DNA from: Candidatus Rokuibacteriota bacterium
GTDB lineage: Bacteria > Methylomirabilota > Methylomirabilia > Rokubacteriales > CSP1-6
Reading direction: 5' to 3'
Assembly: GCA_016866775.1 (NCBI GenBank)
Contig: VGLJ01000004.1
Location: 62,001 to 126,000 of the forward strand
DNA length: 64,000 bases
Shown: piece by piece, positions 16,212 to 24,138 of the stretch
Layout of the letters: every line of letters starts with the position of its first letter
Position numbering within the stretch: the first letter of the stretch is position 1
Position numbers and translations under genes: made by a program
The notes under the pieces: generated by a model
The model's input: the letters and a program-made list of their open reading frames with translations, nothing else
Database searches by the model: none
Told to the model about the DNA's origin: nothing

Positions 16212-17834
16212 ATGGACCTCAGTCGTCGTGACCTCATCGCACTCGGGGCGGCGGCGGCCGCGGTGGGAGCGCTGGACATCCAGCCCGCCGACGCGCAGAC
16301 GCCGAAGCGCGGCGGCGTGTTCAAGGTACGGCACCACGTGCAGCCGGTCCATTTCGACCCCCAGCAGACCATCGCGTTCTCCACCATGATGGCGCTGTCG
16401 TACTGCATGAGCCGGCTCGTGAAGGTGAAGGCCGGTCCGTCGGTCGTCCCCGGCACGCAGCCCGTCGAGAACGATCTCGCGGAGTCGTGGCAGCGGACGG
16501 ACGACAGGACGTACGTCGTCAAGCTCCGCAAGGGCGTGCGATGGCACACCAAGCCGCCGGTCAACGGGCGCGAGCTGACCGCCGAGGACGTCAAGTACTC
16601 CTACGACCGCTTCCTCACCATCAAGGGCAATCCCAACCGCTACCTGCTCGAGGCCGTCGAGAAGATCGAGACGCCCGACAAACACACCGTCGTCTTCAAG
16701 CTCAGCCAGCCGAACGCGTGGTTCGCCGATCAGCTCGCGTCGACCGCGACCTGGATCCTGCCGAAGGAGTCGATCGAGAAGTACGGCGACATGAAGAAGC
16801 CGGAAGCCGTCATCGGTACCGGGCCCTGGATGCTCGAGCGCTACGATCCCGGCACGCGGCTCACGTACGTCCGGAACCCGAACTACTTCCTCCCCGGCCA
16901 GCCGTACGCGGACGGCGTCGACGTCACGATCGAGTCCGACCCGGCGTCCGCCTTCGCCAACTTCATCGTGAACGGCGGCTACGACCTCGCGCCGGAGTAC
17001 GGCTTCGTCGTGCGCCGCATCGACCTCGACCTCGCGAAGCAGAAGATCTCCGGACTGCAGACGCGTGACTACACCGTCATGTTCGGCGGCTTCACCGCGA
17101 TGAAGCTCGACCAGGACCCATTCAAGGACGTGCGCGTGCGGCGCGCGGTCGCCATGGCGCAGAACTGGAAGGAAGTGCTCGAGACGAACGCGTGGTCGCA
17201 GGGCCACGGCTCGCCGAATCCCGTCATTCCCGCGGCGCTCAAGGAATGGTCGATCCCGATCGGCCAGCTGCCGCAGGAAGGCCGCATGCTGTACGAGTTC
17301 GACCCGGTCGCCGCGAAGAAGCTCCTCGCCGAGGCCGGCCATCCGCGCGGGATCAAGGTGCCGATCGAGACGACGCCGGGCTACGGTCCGGACTGGATGG
17401 ACGCCGTTCAGGTGGCGCTCAAGAACTGGAAGGACGCCGGCATCGAGGGCGACCTGAAGCTGAAGGAGTTCGGCGCGTTCATCTCGAGCACGATCTTCGG
17501 CAAGTTCGACAAGGTCATGTATACGTTGCGCGGCGGCCAGTCCGACATCGACAGCTACCTGCGTCCCTTCGTGCCCGGCGAGCCGCTCAACTCGGCGGGC
17601 GTGAACGATCCCAAGCTCACGGAGATGATCGCGCTCTCCAAGCGCACGCACGACGTGGCGAAGCGCCGGGAGATCATCTTCGACATCCAGCGCTTGATCT
17701 CGCAGCAGGTCTACTACGCCTACAACGCGTCGGTCAGCTGTGTCAGCGCCTGGAAGCCGTACGTGAAGGGCTACGGCCCGAACATCGGCCACGACGTCGG
17801 CGGCCGGCTGCAGGTCGCCTGGCTGGATCGGTAG
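16212..17834 (+). CDS. Family-5 (peptide/nickel type) solute-binding protein
   Basis: A 540-residue periplasmic binding protein of the DppA/OppA family. The N-terminus has a twin-arginine style leader (S-R-R-D-L-I-A-L-G-A-A-A-A-A-V-G-A-L) ending near P-A-D-A, so it may be exported folded by Tat. Family blocks seen are L-A-E-S-W-Q-R-T-D-D-R-T-Y-V-V-K-L-R-K-G-V-R-W-H, V-I-G-T-G-P-W and D-V-R-V-R-R-A-V. A strong AAGGGAGGA site lies before ATG 16212. No permease or ATPase genes are nearby, so it must work with subunits elsewhere or as an orphan receptor. It diverges from the Rieske oxygenase, which suggests import of that substrate. Confidence 0.88.
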   Translation: MDLSRRDLIALGAAAAAVGALDIQPADAQTPKRGGVFKVRHHVQPVHFDPQQTIAFSTMMALSYCMSRLVKVKAGPSVVPGTQPVENDLAESWQRTDDRTYVVKLRKGVRWHTKPPVNGRELTAEDVKYSYDRFLTIKGNPNRYLLEAVEKIETPDKHTVVFKLSQPNAWFADQLASTATWILPKESIEKYGDMKKPEAVIGTGPWMLERYDPGTRLTYVRNPNYFLPGQPYADGVDVTIESDPASAFANFIVNGGYDLAPEYGFVVRRIDLDLAKQKISGLQTRDYTVMFGGFTAMKLDQDPFKDVRVRRAVAMAQNWKEVLETNAWSQGHGSPNPVIPAALKEWSIPIGQLPQEGRMLYEFDPVAAKKLLAEAGHPRGIKVPIETTPGYGPDWMDAVQVALKNWKDAGIEGDLKLKEFGAFISSTIFGKFDKVMYTLRGGQSDIDSYLRPFVPGEPLNSAGVNDPKLTEMIALSKRTHDVAKRREIIFDIQRLISQQVYYAYNASVSCVSAWKPYVKGYGPNIGHDVGGRLQVAWLDR

Positions 17835-17837
17835 GGC

Positions 17838-18503
17838 TCAGCCGACCACGACGTATTCCGTCGTCAGCAGGAACGGGGGCTGACCGGGCGCCAGGAAGTG
17901 CGCCCGGTCGGCCACGAGAGCCTTGTACTCCGCCGATCCGCCCGCCGCTTTGAGCGCGTCGCCCGACTCGAACCACATCAGCGCGGCGCCGTCGTACGCC
18001 GGCTGCCGGCCGCCGGTGTAGGCCGACGGCCGCGTGGCGCTGATCACGTAGCGGCGCACGCCGGGGACGCGCGTGACGAGCGCGGCGTGCTCGCCGCGCC
18101 AGCGGCGCTGGAAGTCCTCGACGCTGAGATCCGGCCGGCGCGAGAAGAACTCGATCGCCTTCAACGCGCCCGCGCCTTCGTCCTTCGCGACGTGCTCCTC
18201 GGTGATGATGAGGCCCATCTTCGAGCGGTCGATGAACTTCGCCTCGTCGGCCACGACGTCGGCATACGCGGGGCCCTGGGACATCGCGCGGAGCGGGTTG
18301 GTGTCGTCGGCCCAGACTTCCGCGATGCCGTCGTGCACCGGCTCGCCCTTGGCGTAGGCCGCCGGCAGCACGTGCGACTGCACGTAGCGCCGGATGCCCG
18401 GGAGCTTCGTCACGGCGTCGGGGTGGCGCGTGCGCCAGTACGTCTGGAACTCGTCGACGGGCATGCCGGCCTTGCGCGTGACGAACGTGAGGACTTTGAC
18501 CAT
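17838..18503 (-). CDS. Tandem EthD-domain protein
   Basis: A 221-residue protein made of two EthD-type ferredoxin-like domains. The first (M-V-K-V-L-T-F-V-T-R-K-A-G-M-P-V-D-E-F) has F-x-x-Y-W-R-x-x-H-P and L-P-G-I-R-R-Y-V-Q. The second (about residues 112-215) repeats F-S-R-R-P-D-L-S-V-E-D-F-Q-R-R-W-R-x-x-H and V-P-G-V-R-R-Y-V. Single-domain EthD proteins assist degradation of ethers and related compounds; a catalytic role is not proved. It ends 3 bases from the binding-protein stop and starts 22 bp from the divergent acyl-CoA ligase. Confidence 0.82.
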   Translation of the reverse strand: MVKVLTFVTRKAGMPVDEFQTYWRTRHPDAVTKLPGIRRYVQSHVLPAAYAKGEPVHDGIAEVWADDTNPLRAMSQGPAYADVVADEAKFIDRSKMGLIITEEHVAKDEGAGALKAIEFFSRRPDLSVEDFQRRWRGEHAALVTRVPGVRRYVISATRPSAYTGGRQPAYDGAALMWFESGDALKAAGGSAEYKALVADRAHFLAPGQPPFLLTTEYVVVG

Positions 18504-18510
18504 GCCCGAC

Positions 18511-18520
18511 AGGCTACACT
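18511..18520. promoter_or_regulatory. Symmetric bidirectional -10 element (EthD / ligase)
   Basis: AGGCTACACT fits A-N3-TA-N3-T. The plus hexamer TACACT ends five bases before ATG 18526. The minus hexamer TAGCCT ends seven bases before the start at 18503. Both messages would be leaderless or nearly so. The whole space between the two start codons is only 22 bp. Confidence 0.5.
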
Positions 18521-18525
18521 GCGGC

Positions 18526-20160
18526 ATGCCCGCGAGCGACTGGTTCCCCAAGCGGACGCTCGGGCTGCTGCCGCGCGATGCGGCGCGCGAGCACGGCGCG
18601 CGCGAGGCGCTCCTGTTCAAGGGCAAGCGATGGTCGTTCGCCGACCTCGCGTCCGAGATCGACACCGCCGCCCGCGGTCTCATGGCGCTCGGCATCGCGC
18701 CGGGCGAGAAGGTCGCGCTGTGGATGGTCAACCGGCCGGAGTTCATCACCGCCGCGTTCGCGGTGATGAAGGTCGGCGCGGTGCTCGTCCCGATCAACAC
18801 GCGCTTCCGCTCCGAAGACACCGCGTACGTGCTCGCGCAGTCCGATGCCTCGACGCTCATCCTCGGCGCGCGCTCGGGACCGGTCGATTACTTCGCGATG
18901 CTCCGCGAGCTCGCGCCGTCCGTCGGCACGGGACGTGTGAGCGAGACGCGGTTCCCCCATCTCCGGCGCGCGATCGCGCTCGGCGACGTCGCCGCGGCAG
19001 GCGCGGTGTCGTGGGACGCGATGCTCGCAGGCGCGGCGGCCGCCGGCCAACGCGCGCTCGAAGCGCGAGCGGAGGCCGTCGATCCCGAGGCGACAGCGTT
19101 CCTCATGTACACGTCGGGGACGACCGGCTTCCCCAAAGGCGTGATGCACAGCCACCGGATCGTCCGCAACGTGGTGGACCGCGCGTTCCGGATGGCGATC
19201 ACCGCCTCGGACACGATCCTGATGTACCTGCCGCTCTTCCACCTCTTCGGGTTCTCCGAAGGGATGCTGATGTCGATGGTGACCGGCGCGCGGCAGGTCC
19301 TCACGGAGACGTTCGACGCCGACGAGAGCCTCGCACTGCTCGCCGACGAGCGGGCGACGATCCTCCACGGCTTCGACACGCACTACAAGGGGCTGATCGA
19401 GGCGCTCGAACGCGCGCCGCGCGCGCTGCCGCGGATCCGCACGGGGATCTGCGCGGCCGGGATGTCGAGCTCGACGACCATTGCGCGCAAGGCGCGCGCC
19501 GCGTTCGGGCCGCTCGTGTCCGGCTACGGGATGAGCGAGTTCGGCGCGGGCGCGTCGATCGGCGCGCTCGATTCGACGGAGGAGCAGTGTGTCGAAGCCT
19601 CCGGCGAGCCGGCGCCGGGCTACGAGATCGCGATCCTCGATCCCGACACCGGCAAGCGCCAGCCGATCGGCGTGCCCGGCGAGATCCTCGTGCGCTCCTA
19701 CATGCTCATGCGGGGCTACTACGACAAGCCCGAGGAGACGGCGCGCGCGATCGACGCCGACGGCTTCATGCACACGGGTGACATGGGCGTCATGCGGCCC
19801 GACGGCCACCTGCGCTTCCTCGGCCGCTATAGGGACATGCTGAAGATCGGCGGCGAGAACGTCGACCCGATGGAGGTCGAGGCGTTCCTGATGACGCACC
19901 CGGCGATCAATCTCGCGGCCGTGGTGAGCCTGTCGGACGCGCGCCTGTCGGAAGTGGCGGTCGCGTTCGTGCGCGTGGAGCCGGGCCGCGCGCTCACCGA
20001 GGCCGACGTGGTCGAGTACTGCCGCGGCAAGATCGCGAGCTTCAAGATCCCGCGGCGTGTCGCGTTCGTCGACGACTTTCCGATGACCGGCTCCGGCAAG
20101 ATCCAGAAGGTGAAGCTGCGCGACGAGGCGGGGCGGCGGTTCAGCGGAAGCGGGGGATGA
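18526..20160 (+). CDS. AMP-forming acyl-CoA synthetase
   Basis: A 544-residue adenylate-forming ligase that activates a carboxylic acid with ATP and CoA. The P-loop-like motif is M-Y-T-S-G-T-T-G-F-P-K-G-V-M-H-S-H, followed by G-Y-G-M-S-E-F-G, T-G-D-M-G-V-M-R-P-D-G and R-Y-R-D-M-L-K-I-G-G-E-N-V. The catalytic Lys sits in G-S-G-K-I-Q-K near the end. Chain length preference is not evident. No ribosome site precedes ATG 18526; with the -10 five bases upstream this looks like a leaderless gene. Its 3' end overlaps the convergent monooxygenase by 20 bases. Confidence 0.9.
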   Translation: MPASDWFPKRTLGLLPRDAAREHGAREALLFKGKRWSFADLASEIDTAARGLMALGIAPGEKVALWMVNRPEFITAAFAVMKVGAVLVPINTRFRSEDTAYVLAQSDASTLILGARSGPVDYFAMLRELAPSVGTGRVSETRFPHLRRAIALGDVAAAGAVSWDAMLAGAAAAGQRALEARAEAVDPEATAFLMYTSGTTGFPKGVMHSHRIVRNVVDRAFRMAITASDTILMYLPLFHLFGFSEGMLMSMVTGARQVLTETFDADESLALLADERATILHGFDTHYKGLIEALERAPRALPRIRTGICAAGMSSSTTIARKARAAFGPLVSGYGMSEFGAGASIGALDSTEEQCVEASGEPAPGYEIAILDPDTGKRQPIGVPGEILVRSYMLMRGYYDKPEETARAIDADGFMHTGDMGVMRPDGHLRFLGRYRDMLKIGGENVDPMEVEAFLMTHPAINLAAVVSLSDARLSEVAVAFVRVEPGRALTEADVVEYCRGKIASFKIPRRVAFVDDFPMTGSGKIQKVKLRDEAGRRFSGSGG

Positions 20161-21286
20161 CCTTCTCGGCGAAGAGCTCGAGCGTCTTCTTGCAGCGGTC
20201 GGGCTCGAGGATGCCCTGGCCGAAGAGACAGAAGACCTCGCGGAACGGGACGTGCTTGAGCGCGTTCTCGATCATCCGCGTGACGTGGTCCGGATCGCCG
20301 ATCAAGAGCGGCGGGCGGTCCTGGCCGAACGGCACCGACCACGTGTCCCACATCCACAGACAGTCTTCCGCCCAGGCTTCGGCCTCGGCCCTGGTGTCGG
20401 CGAGCACGAGGTAGCCGCCCCACGCGGCTTCCTCGCCGCGCGGCACGTCGCGGCCGTGCTGCTCGGCCACCTCGCGATACTTGCTCCACAGCATCTCGCA
20501 GAACCCCATCTCGCTCGCCATCACGATCGGCTTGCCGCCCTCGCGCGCCCAGTAGAGCGACGTCTGGAGGCTGTGCGTGAAGCCGGAGTAGATGGGGATC
20601 GGGTTCTGCAGCGGCCGCGGCGCGATGCCGACCTCGCGGATCGTGCCGTCCGGATCGACGCCGCGCCCGTACTTCAGGTAGACCGGATGGAGATGCGGCT
20701 GCTTCTGACCCTCGGGCGGGAACGACCAGTACTTGCCCCTGAACGAGAAGGTGTCGTGCGCCCACGCGGTCTTGATGATCGCGACGCACTCCTCGAACAG
20801 CTCGCGATTCATCGCGTCTTCGTCGGTCTTGCGGTTCCACGGGCCCGTCGCCTTCGCCCCGGCGACGGCGGCGTAGTTCTCGAACCAGCGCGCCTGATAG
20901 CCCCGCACGAACGCGACATTGAGCCGGCCGCCCAGCAAGTGATCGAGCGTCGCGGCGTGCTCGGCGACGCGCAGCGGATTGTGCGTCGGCAGCACGTAGC
21001 CGAACTGGTTGATGCGCAGCCGCGGCGCGTGCTGGCCGAGGAACATCGCCATCAGTCCGGGGTCCTGGCCGAGCTCGAAGCCTTCGATCTGCAGGTGATG
21101 CTCGGGAATGCCGTAGCCTTGCCAGCCGCTCGCGTCGCAGAGCCGCGCGTAGTCTGCGATCTCTCCGAGCATGCGCTGGTACAGCACGGGATCCTTGCCG
21201 GCCATGCCGCGCTCGAGCTCGGCCCGGCGGCCGATCGTCACGTACATGAAGGCGTGGAAGTCGATCGGCGCCGCGAGACCGCTCAT
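20141..21286 (-). CDS. Luciferase-like FMN-dependent monooxygenase
   Basis: A 381-residue TIM-barrel flavin oxidoreductase of the bacterial luciferase-like family. The motifs G-I-P-E-H-H-L-Q (about residue 60), R-I-N-Q-F-G-Y-V-L-P-T-H-N-P-L-R-V-A-E and L-D-H-L-L-G-G-R-L-N-V-A-F-V-R-G-Y are typical. It would need reduced FMN from a separate reductase. It is third in a coupled operon after a cupin and a MaoC-like dehydratase, with ATGA overlaps, which suggests one pathway for an organic acid or its CoA thioester. Substrate unknown. Confidence 0.85.
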   Translation of the reverse strand: MSGLAAPIDFHAFMYVTIGRRAELERGMAGKDPVLYQRMLGEIADYARLCDASGWQGYGIPEHHLQIEGFELGQDPGLMAMFLGQHAPRLRINQFGYVLPTHNPLRVAEHAATLDHLLGGRLNVAFVRGYQARWFENYAAVAGAKATGPWNRKTDEDAMNRELFEECVAIIKTAWAHDTFSFRGKYWSFPPEGQKQPHLHPVYLKYGRGVDPDGTIREVGIAPRPLQNPIPIYSGFTHSLQTSLYWAREGGKPIVMASEMGFCEMLWSKYREVAEQHGRDVPRGEEAAWGGYLVLADTRAEAEAWAEDCLWMWDTWSVPFGQDRPPLLIGDPDHVTRMIENALKHVPFREVFCLFGQGILEPDRCKKTLELFAEKVIPRFR

Positions 21287-22146
21287 GCGAGCTCGGCGAC
21301 CGCGCTCATCGCGACCGTGCCTTCCGGAGTGACCGCCCACAGCTCGCAGCCGGACGCGGTCGGCCGCCCGCGCAGCTCGAACGGCGCGCCCTCGAACAGC
21401 GGCGCGCGCGCGTGCGTGGTGAAGCTCTTGAACGCACCCCCGGCGGCGTGATCACGCGCGAAGTCGATCAACAGCGTCTGGGTCAGTGGACCGTGGACGA
21501 CCAGGGCCGGGTATCCTTCGGTGCGCGTCGCCCAGTCGCGGTCGTAGTGGATCTTGTGGCTGTTGAACGTGAGCGCGGAGAAGCGGAACAACAGGATCGG
21601 ATCCACCGTCACCGTGCGCCGCCAGGGCGTGTCGGCAGGAGCAGGGTCGCGCTTCGGCGCCCGGTTCCTTTCGCCGGCCTTCACTTCCTCGCGGTACACG
21701 ATGCGCCGCTCGTCTTCGACCGCGAGTCCCTCTGGTCCGTAGATGCGGCTGACGACCGTCGTGAAGACCATCGTCCCGGTGCTGCCGCTCTTCAGCGCGA
21801 TGTCGGCGAGCTCGTTCTCCTGTCTGAGCGTCTGGCCGATGCGCAGCGGGCGATGGAACCGGAACGCCTGCCCGGCGAACATCCGTCGCGGCAGCGGCAT
21901 GTCCGGCATCAGCGCGCTGCGCGCGGGCGTGCCGTCGGGGCGGAGGTCGCTCGGCGCGATGCGCGGTGTGAAGTAGATGACGTGCCACCCGGGCGGCAGC
22001 GCGTCGGCGTCCTTGAATTCGGGCTCGGGGCGCCCGAAGGCGAGCCGCATGAGATTCGCCTGCGCGGCGGTGGCGACGTCGGTGGCGGTCTCCGTGCGGC
22101 CGACGCTGCGCTTGAGATCGGCGAGGTCGATCGTCGCGACGCTCAT
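21283..22146 (-). CDS. MaoC/HTD2-like acyl dehydratase
   Basis: A 287-residue double hot-dog dehydratase or hydratase. The first half has the M-P-L-P-R-R-M-F-A-G and L-R-I-G-Q-T-L-R-Q-E segments of the FAS1-like dehydratase N-domain. The second has F-R-F-S-A-L-T-F-N-S-H-K-I-H-Y-D-R-D-W-A-T, where Asn, His and the following Tyr/Asp region form the hydratase-2 site, and H-G-P-L-T-Q-T-L. Relatives include mesaconyl-CoA hydratase and mitochondrial HTD2. It shares ATGA overlaps with both the cupin and the monooxygenase, so they are made together. Confidence 0.85.
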   Translation of the reverse strand: MSVATIDLADLKRSVGRTETATDVATAAQANLMRLAFGRPEPEFKDADALPPGWHVIYFTPRIAPSDLRPDGTPARSALMPDMPLPRRMFAGQAFRFHRPLRIGQTLRQENELADIALKSGSTGTMVFTTVVSRIYGPEGLAVEDERRIVYREEVKAGERNRAPKRDPAPADTPWRRTVTVDPILLFRFSALTFNSHKIHYDRDWATRTEGYPALVVHGPLTQTLLIDFARDHAAGGAFKSFTTHARAPLFEGAPFELRGRPTASGCELWAVTPEGTVAMSAVAELA

Positions 22147-22535
22147 CGCGGCTCCTCGCCCGCGGGGCGATCGAGGCGATGGAACTCGCCGGGCGGCGTG
22201 ATCGCGAGGCGGATCGACGGCCCGGAGCCCGTCGGCTTGATGTGGTGGTAATGGCGCGCGGGTGCGAAGACGAAATCGCCGGCGCGCGCGCGCACCGGTG
22301 CCGCGCCTTCGATCTCCCAGTCGATCTCGCCTTCGAGCACGACCCACCACTCGTCGGTGAGGTGATAGTGCGTGTCGGTCTTATGGCCAGCCGGCTGGCA
22401 GATCAGCGTGCCGACGATCTGATCGTTGACGACGAGCTTCTCGACCCACGGCGGCGCGCCCTTCGCCTGCGTGATGTCCGCGATGCGCGCGTGCAGCGTG
22501 TCTTTCCCGAGCAATCCCGCGACCGTCGCTTGCAT
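22143..22535 (-). CDS. Small cupin protein
   Basis: A 130-residue single-domain cupin. Metal-binding motif 1 is G-H-K-T-D-T-H-Y-H-L-T-D-E-W-W (His, His, Glu) and motif 2 is P-A-R-H-Y-H-H-I-K-P. It may be a dioxygenase, isomerase or ligand-binding protein. It is the first gene of the cupin-dehydratase-monooxygenase operon, with a GGAGGG ribosome site before ATG 22535 and a TATGCT -10-like element a short distance upstream. Its start diverges from the PRC-barrel gene by 72 bases. Confidence 0.8.
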   Translation of the reverse strand: MQATVAGLLGKDTLHARIADITQAKGAPPWVEKLVVNDQIVGTLICQPAGHKTDTHYHLTDEWWVVLEGEIDWEIEGAAPVRARAGDFVFAPARHYHHIKPTGSGPSIRLAITPPGEFHRLDRPAGEEPR

Positions 22536-22607
22536 GACGTCCCTCCGGGGTCGAAGCATACCTCGCAGGCACAGCGCTTGCCTCAGCAGTTGCCGGGAGG
22601 GTCTGCC

Positions 22608-23102
22608 ATGACCATGACGAAGCGAATCACGACCTTTGCGCTGGCCGGACTCGTGGCCGGCGCGTGGGGTACGGCGACGGCAGCGGACAAGTCGCGAGCG
22701 ACCAGCGTCGACAAGCCGGCGGAGACGCGCACGGAGAGCACGGCGCGCGACGATCGCCGCGAGATGCGGCCGCATCCGGGCGGGCTGGTCGAGGCGAAGT
22801 GGCTGCTCGGCGCGAAGCTCCACGACGCCGACGGCAAGGACCTCGGCAAGATCGAGGAGTTCTGGATCGACCCGAAGACCGGCCAGATCAAGGAAGCGAT
22901 CGTGGCGATCGGTGCCACGATGGGTGTGGTCGGCGGCAAGGACAAGGTCGTCGCCTGGAACGACCTGAAGATCAACTGGAAGGATCAGAAGCTGCACGTG
23001 AGCGTGGACCCGCGCGCGCTGCGCGACGCCTACCAGACGAAGATGGATCGCGAGGACCGCGGCCCGGCGGCGAGCCCGCGCACGCCCGACAAGAAGCGCT
23101 GA
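22608..23102 (+). CDS. Exported PRC-barrel protein
   Basis: A 164-residue protein with a signal peptide (M-T-M-T-K-R-I-T-T-F-A-L-A-G-L, cleavage near T-A-T-A-A-D). A charged linker and one PRC-barrel domain follow (about residues 60-135; L-L-G-A-K-L-H-D-A-D-G-K-D-L-G-K-I-E-E-F-W-I-D). Exported PRC-barrel proteins are common and poorly understood; they may bind envelope or protein partners. A strong GGGAGGG site precedes ATG 22608. A hairpin follows the stop by 8 bases. Confidence 0.85.
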   Translation: MTMTKRITTFALAGLVAGAWGTATAADKSRATSVDKPAETRTESTARDDRREMRPHPGGLVEAKWLLGAKLHDADGKDLGKIEEFWIDPKTGQIKEAIVAIGATMGVVGGKDKVVAWNDLKINWKDQKLHVSVDPRALRDAYQTKMDREDRGPAASPRTPDKKR

Positions 23103-23103
23103 T

Positions 23104-23756
23104 CTAGTCGAGGGGGGCCGCGAGGGCCCCCCTCGCGCGAAGATCGCGTCGATGCTGATGGCGACGTCGGGGAAAGCCAGCGGCGCGACGCGTTGACCGT
23201 GCGAGAAGCGCACCGTCTCGGCATATCGGTCGCCGTTCGGCGAGCGGTAGACCTCGACGACCTCCGCGTTCGTGTCGACGATCCAGTATTCCGGCACGCC
23301 CGCCCGCGCATAGATCCGTAGTTTCGTCGTCCGGTCGTAGCGAAGCGTTGTGTCGGCGGCCTCGATGAAGAGCAGGGCGTCTTCGGTCGAGGCGCCCTGG
23401 CGCTTGTACGAGCGCACGCGCAAGAGTGCCGCATCGGGCTGCGGCTTGGAGAGCGGCGGAATCTTGACCGGGCCTTGAACCCACGCCCACGCGCGGCCCA
23501 CGAAGAGCGTCACGAGGAGATGGGTCAAGCTGCCGACGCACGCCGCATGAGCGTCACCGATCGGGCTCATCTCGACGATCTCGCCCTCGATGAGCTCGAC
23601 GCGGTCGTACTTCGTGAGAATCCCCGTCTCCACCATCTTCTCGTATTCCTCGATGGTGAAGAGCCGGCGCGGGCGCTCGACCTCGACCGGCCGCGTCGCC
23701 GCGGGTGGTATGATCCGGTCGCTTTTGCGAACCGGTCGTGAACCTTGACGGCCCAT
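23104..23756 (-). CDS. Uma2-family putative endonuclease
   Basis: About 217 residues of the Uma2 (DUF820) PD-(D/E)XK nuclease-fold family. Seen are L-F-T-I-E-E-Y-E-K-M-V-E-T-G, R-V-E-L-I-E-G-E-I-V-E-M-S-P-I-G, Q-P-D-A-A-L-L (catalytic Asp) and A-L-L-F-I-E-A-A-D-T-T-L-R-Y-D (catalytic Glu), then Y-A-R-A-G-V-P-E-Y-W-I-V-D. The domain ends around 23140 at S-I-D-A-I-F-A, but the frame has no stop: it crosses the hairpin and stays open through the antisense of the PRC gene into the cupin frame. A TAG at 23104-23106 is one base out of frame, so a homopolymer indel in the hairpin is the likely cause. Uma2 genes spread horizontally; their biology is unclear. Confidence 0.75.
23110..23134. terminator. 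Perfect 10-bp hairpin between convergent genes
   Basis: GAGGGGGGCC pairs with GGCCCCCCTC around a GCGAG loop, 8 bases after the PRC-barrel stop. It can serve both strands. It lacks a long T-run. Two six-base homopolymers make this spot prone to base-count errors. Confidence 0.6.
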
Positions 23757-23786
23757 GGCCGTCGACTGTTTCCAGGAGGACGGCGG

Positions 23787-24128
23787 ATGGGAACGTGGCG
23801 GCTCTACACGGGAAGCGACGGGCAGTCGCACGTCGAGAAGATCGACTACAAGGATCACTCGGACTGGGTGAAGGGGATCCCGGTCACCGAGATCAAGTTC
23901 AGCGAGTGGCACGTCGGCCGGTTCTACGACTGGCATCCGGCGCCGCGGCGCCAGTTCGTGATCATCCTCTCCGGGCAGCTCGAGATCGGCTGTGGTGACG
24001 GCAGCAAGCATCTCTTCGGCCCCGGCGACGCGCGCCTCGTCGAGGACACCACCGGCCAGGGCCACACGACGCGCCAGATCGGCCCCGAGCCCTGCGTGAC
24101 CGCCACCATCCCGCTCGCGAATCAATAA
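23787..24128 (+). CDS. Small cupin protein, paralogue of the 53 kb cupin
   Basis: A 113-residue cupin starting M-G-T-W-R-L-Y-T-G-S-D-G-Q-S-H-V-E-K. The core reads W-H-P-A-P-R-R-Q-F-V-I-I-L-S-G-Q-L-E-I-G, then F-G-P-G-D-A-R-L-V-E-D-T-T-G-Q-G-H-T-T-R. The His and Gln/Glu positions fit a metal site. It shares A-P-R-R-Q, G-P-G-D and E-D-x-T-G-Q-G-H-x-T-R with the cupin at 53007. An AGGAGG site sits 7 bases before ATG 23787. It is first in a seven-gene plus-strand operon that ends in an ABC transporter, so it may act on or sense the same substrate. Confidence 0.8.
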   Translation: MGTWRLYTGSDGQSHVEKIDYKDHSDWVKGIPVTEIKFSEWHVGRFYDWHPAPRRQFVIILSGQLEIGCGDGSKHLFGPGDARLVEDTTGQGHTTRQIGPEPCVTATIPLANQ

Positions 24129-24138
24129 GGAGCCGCCG

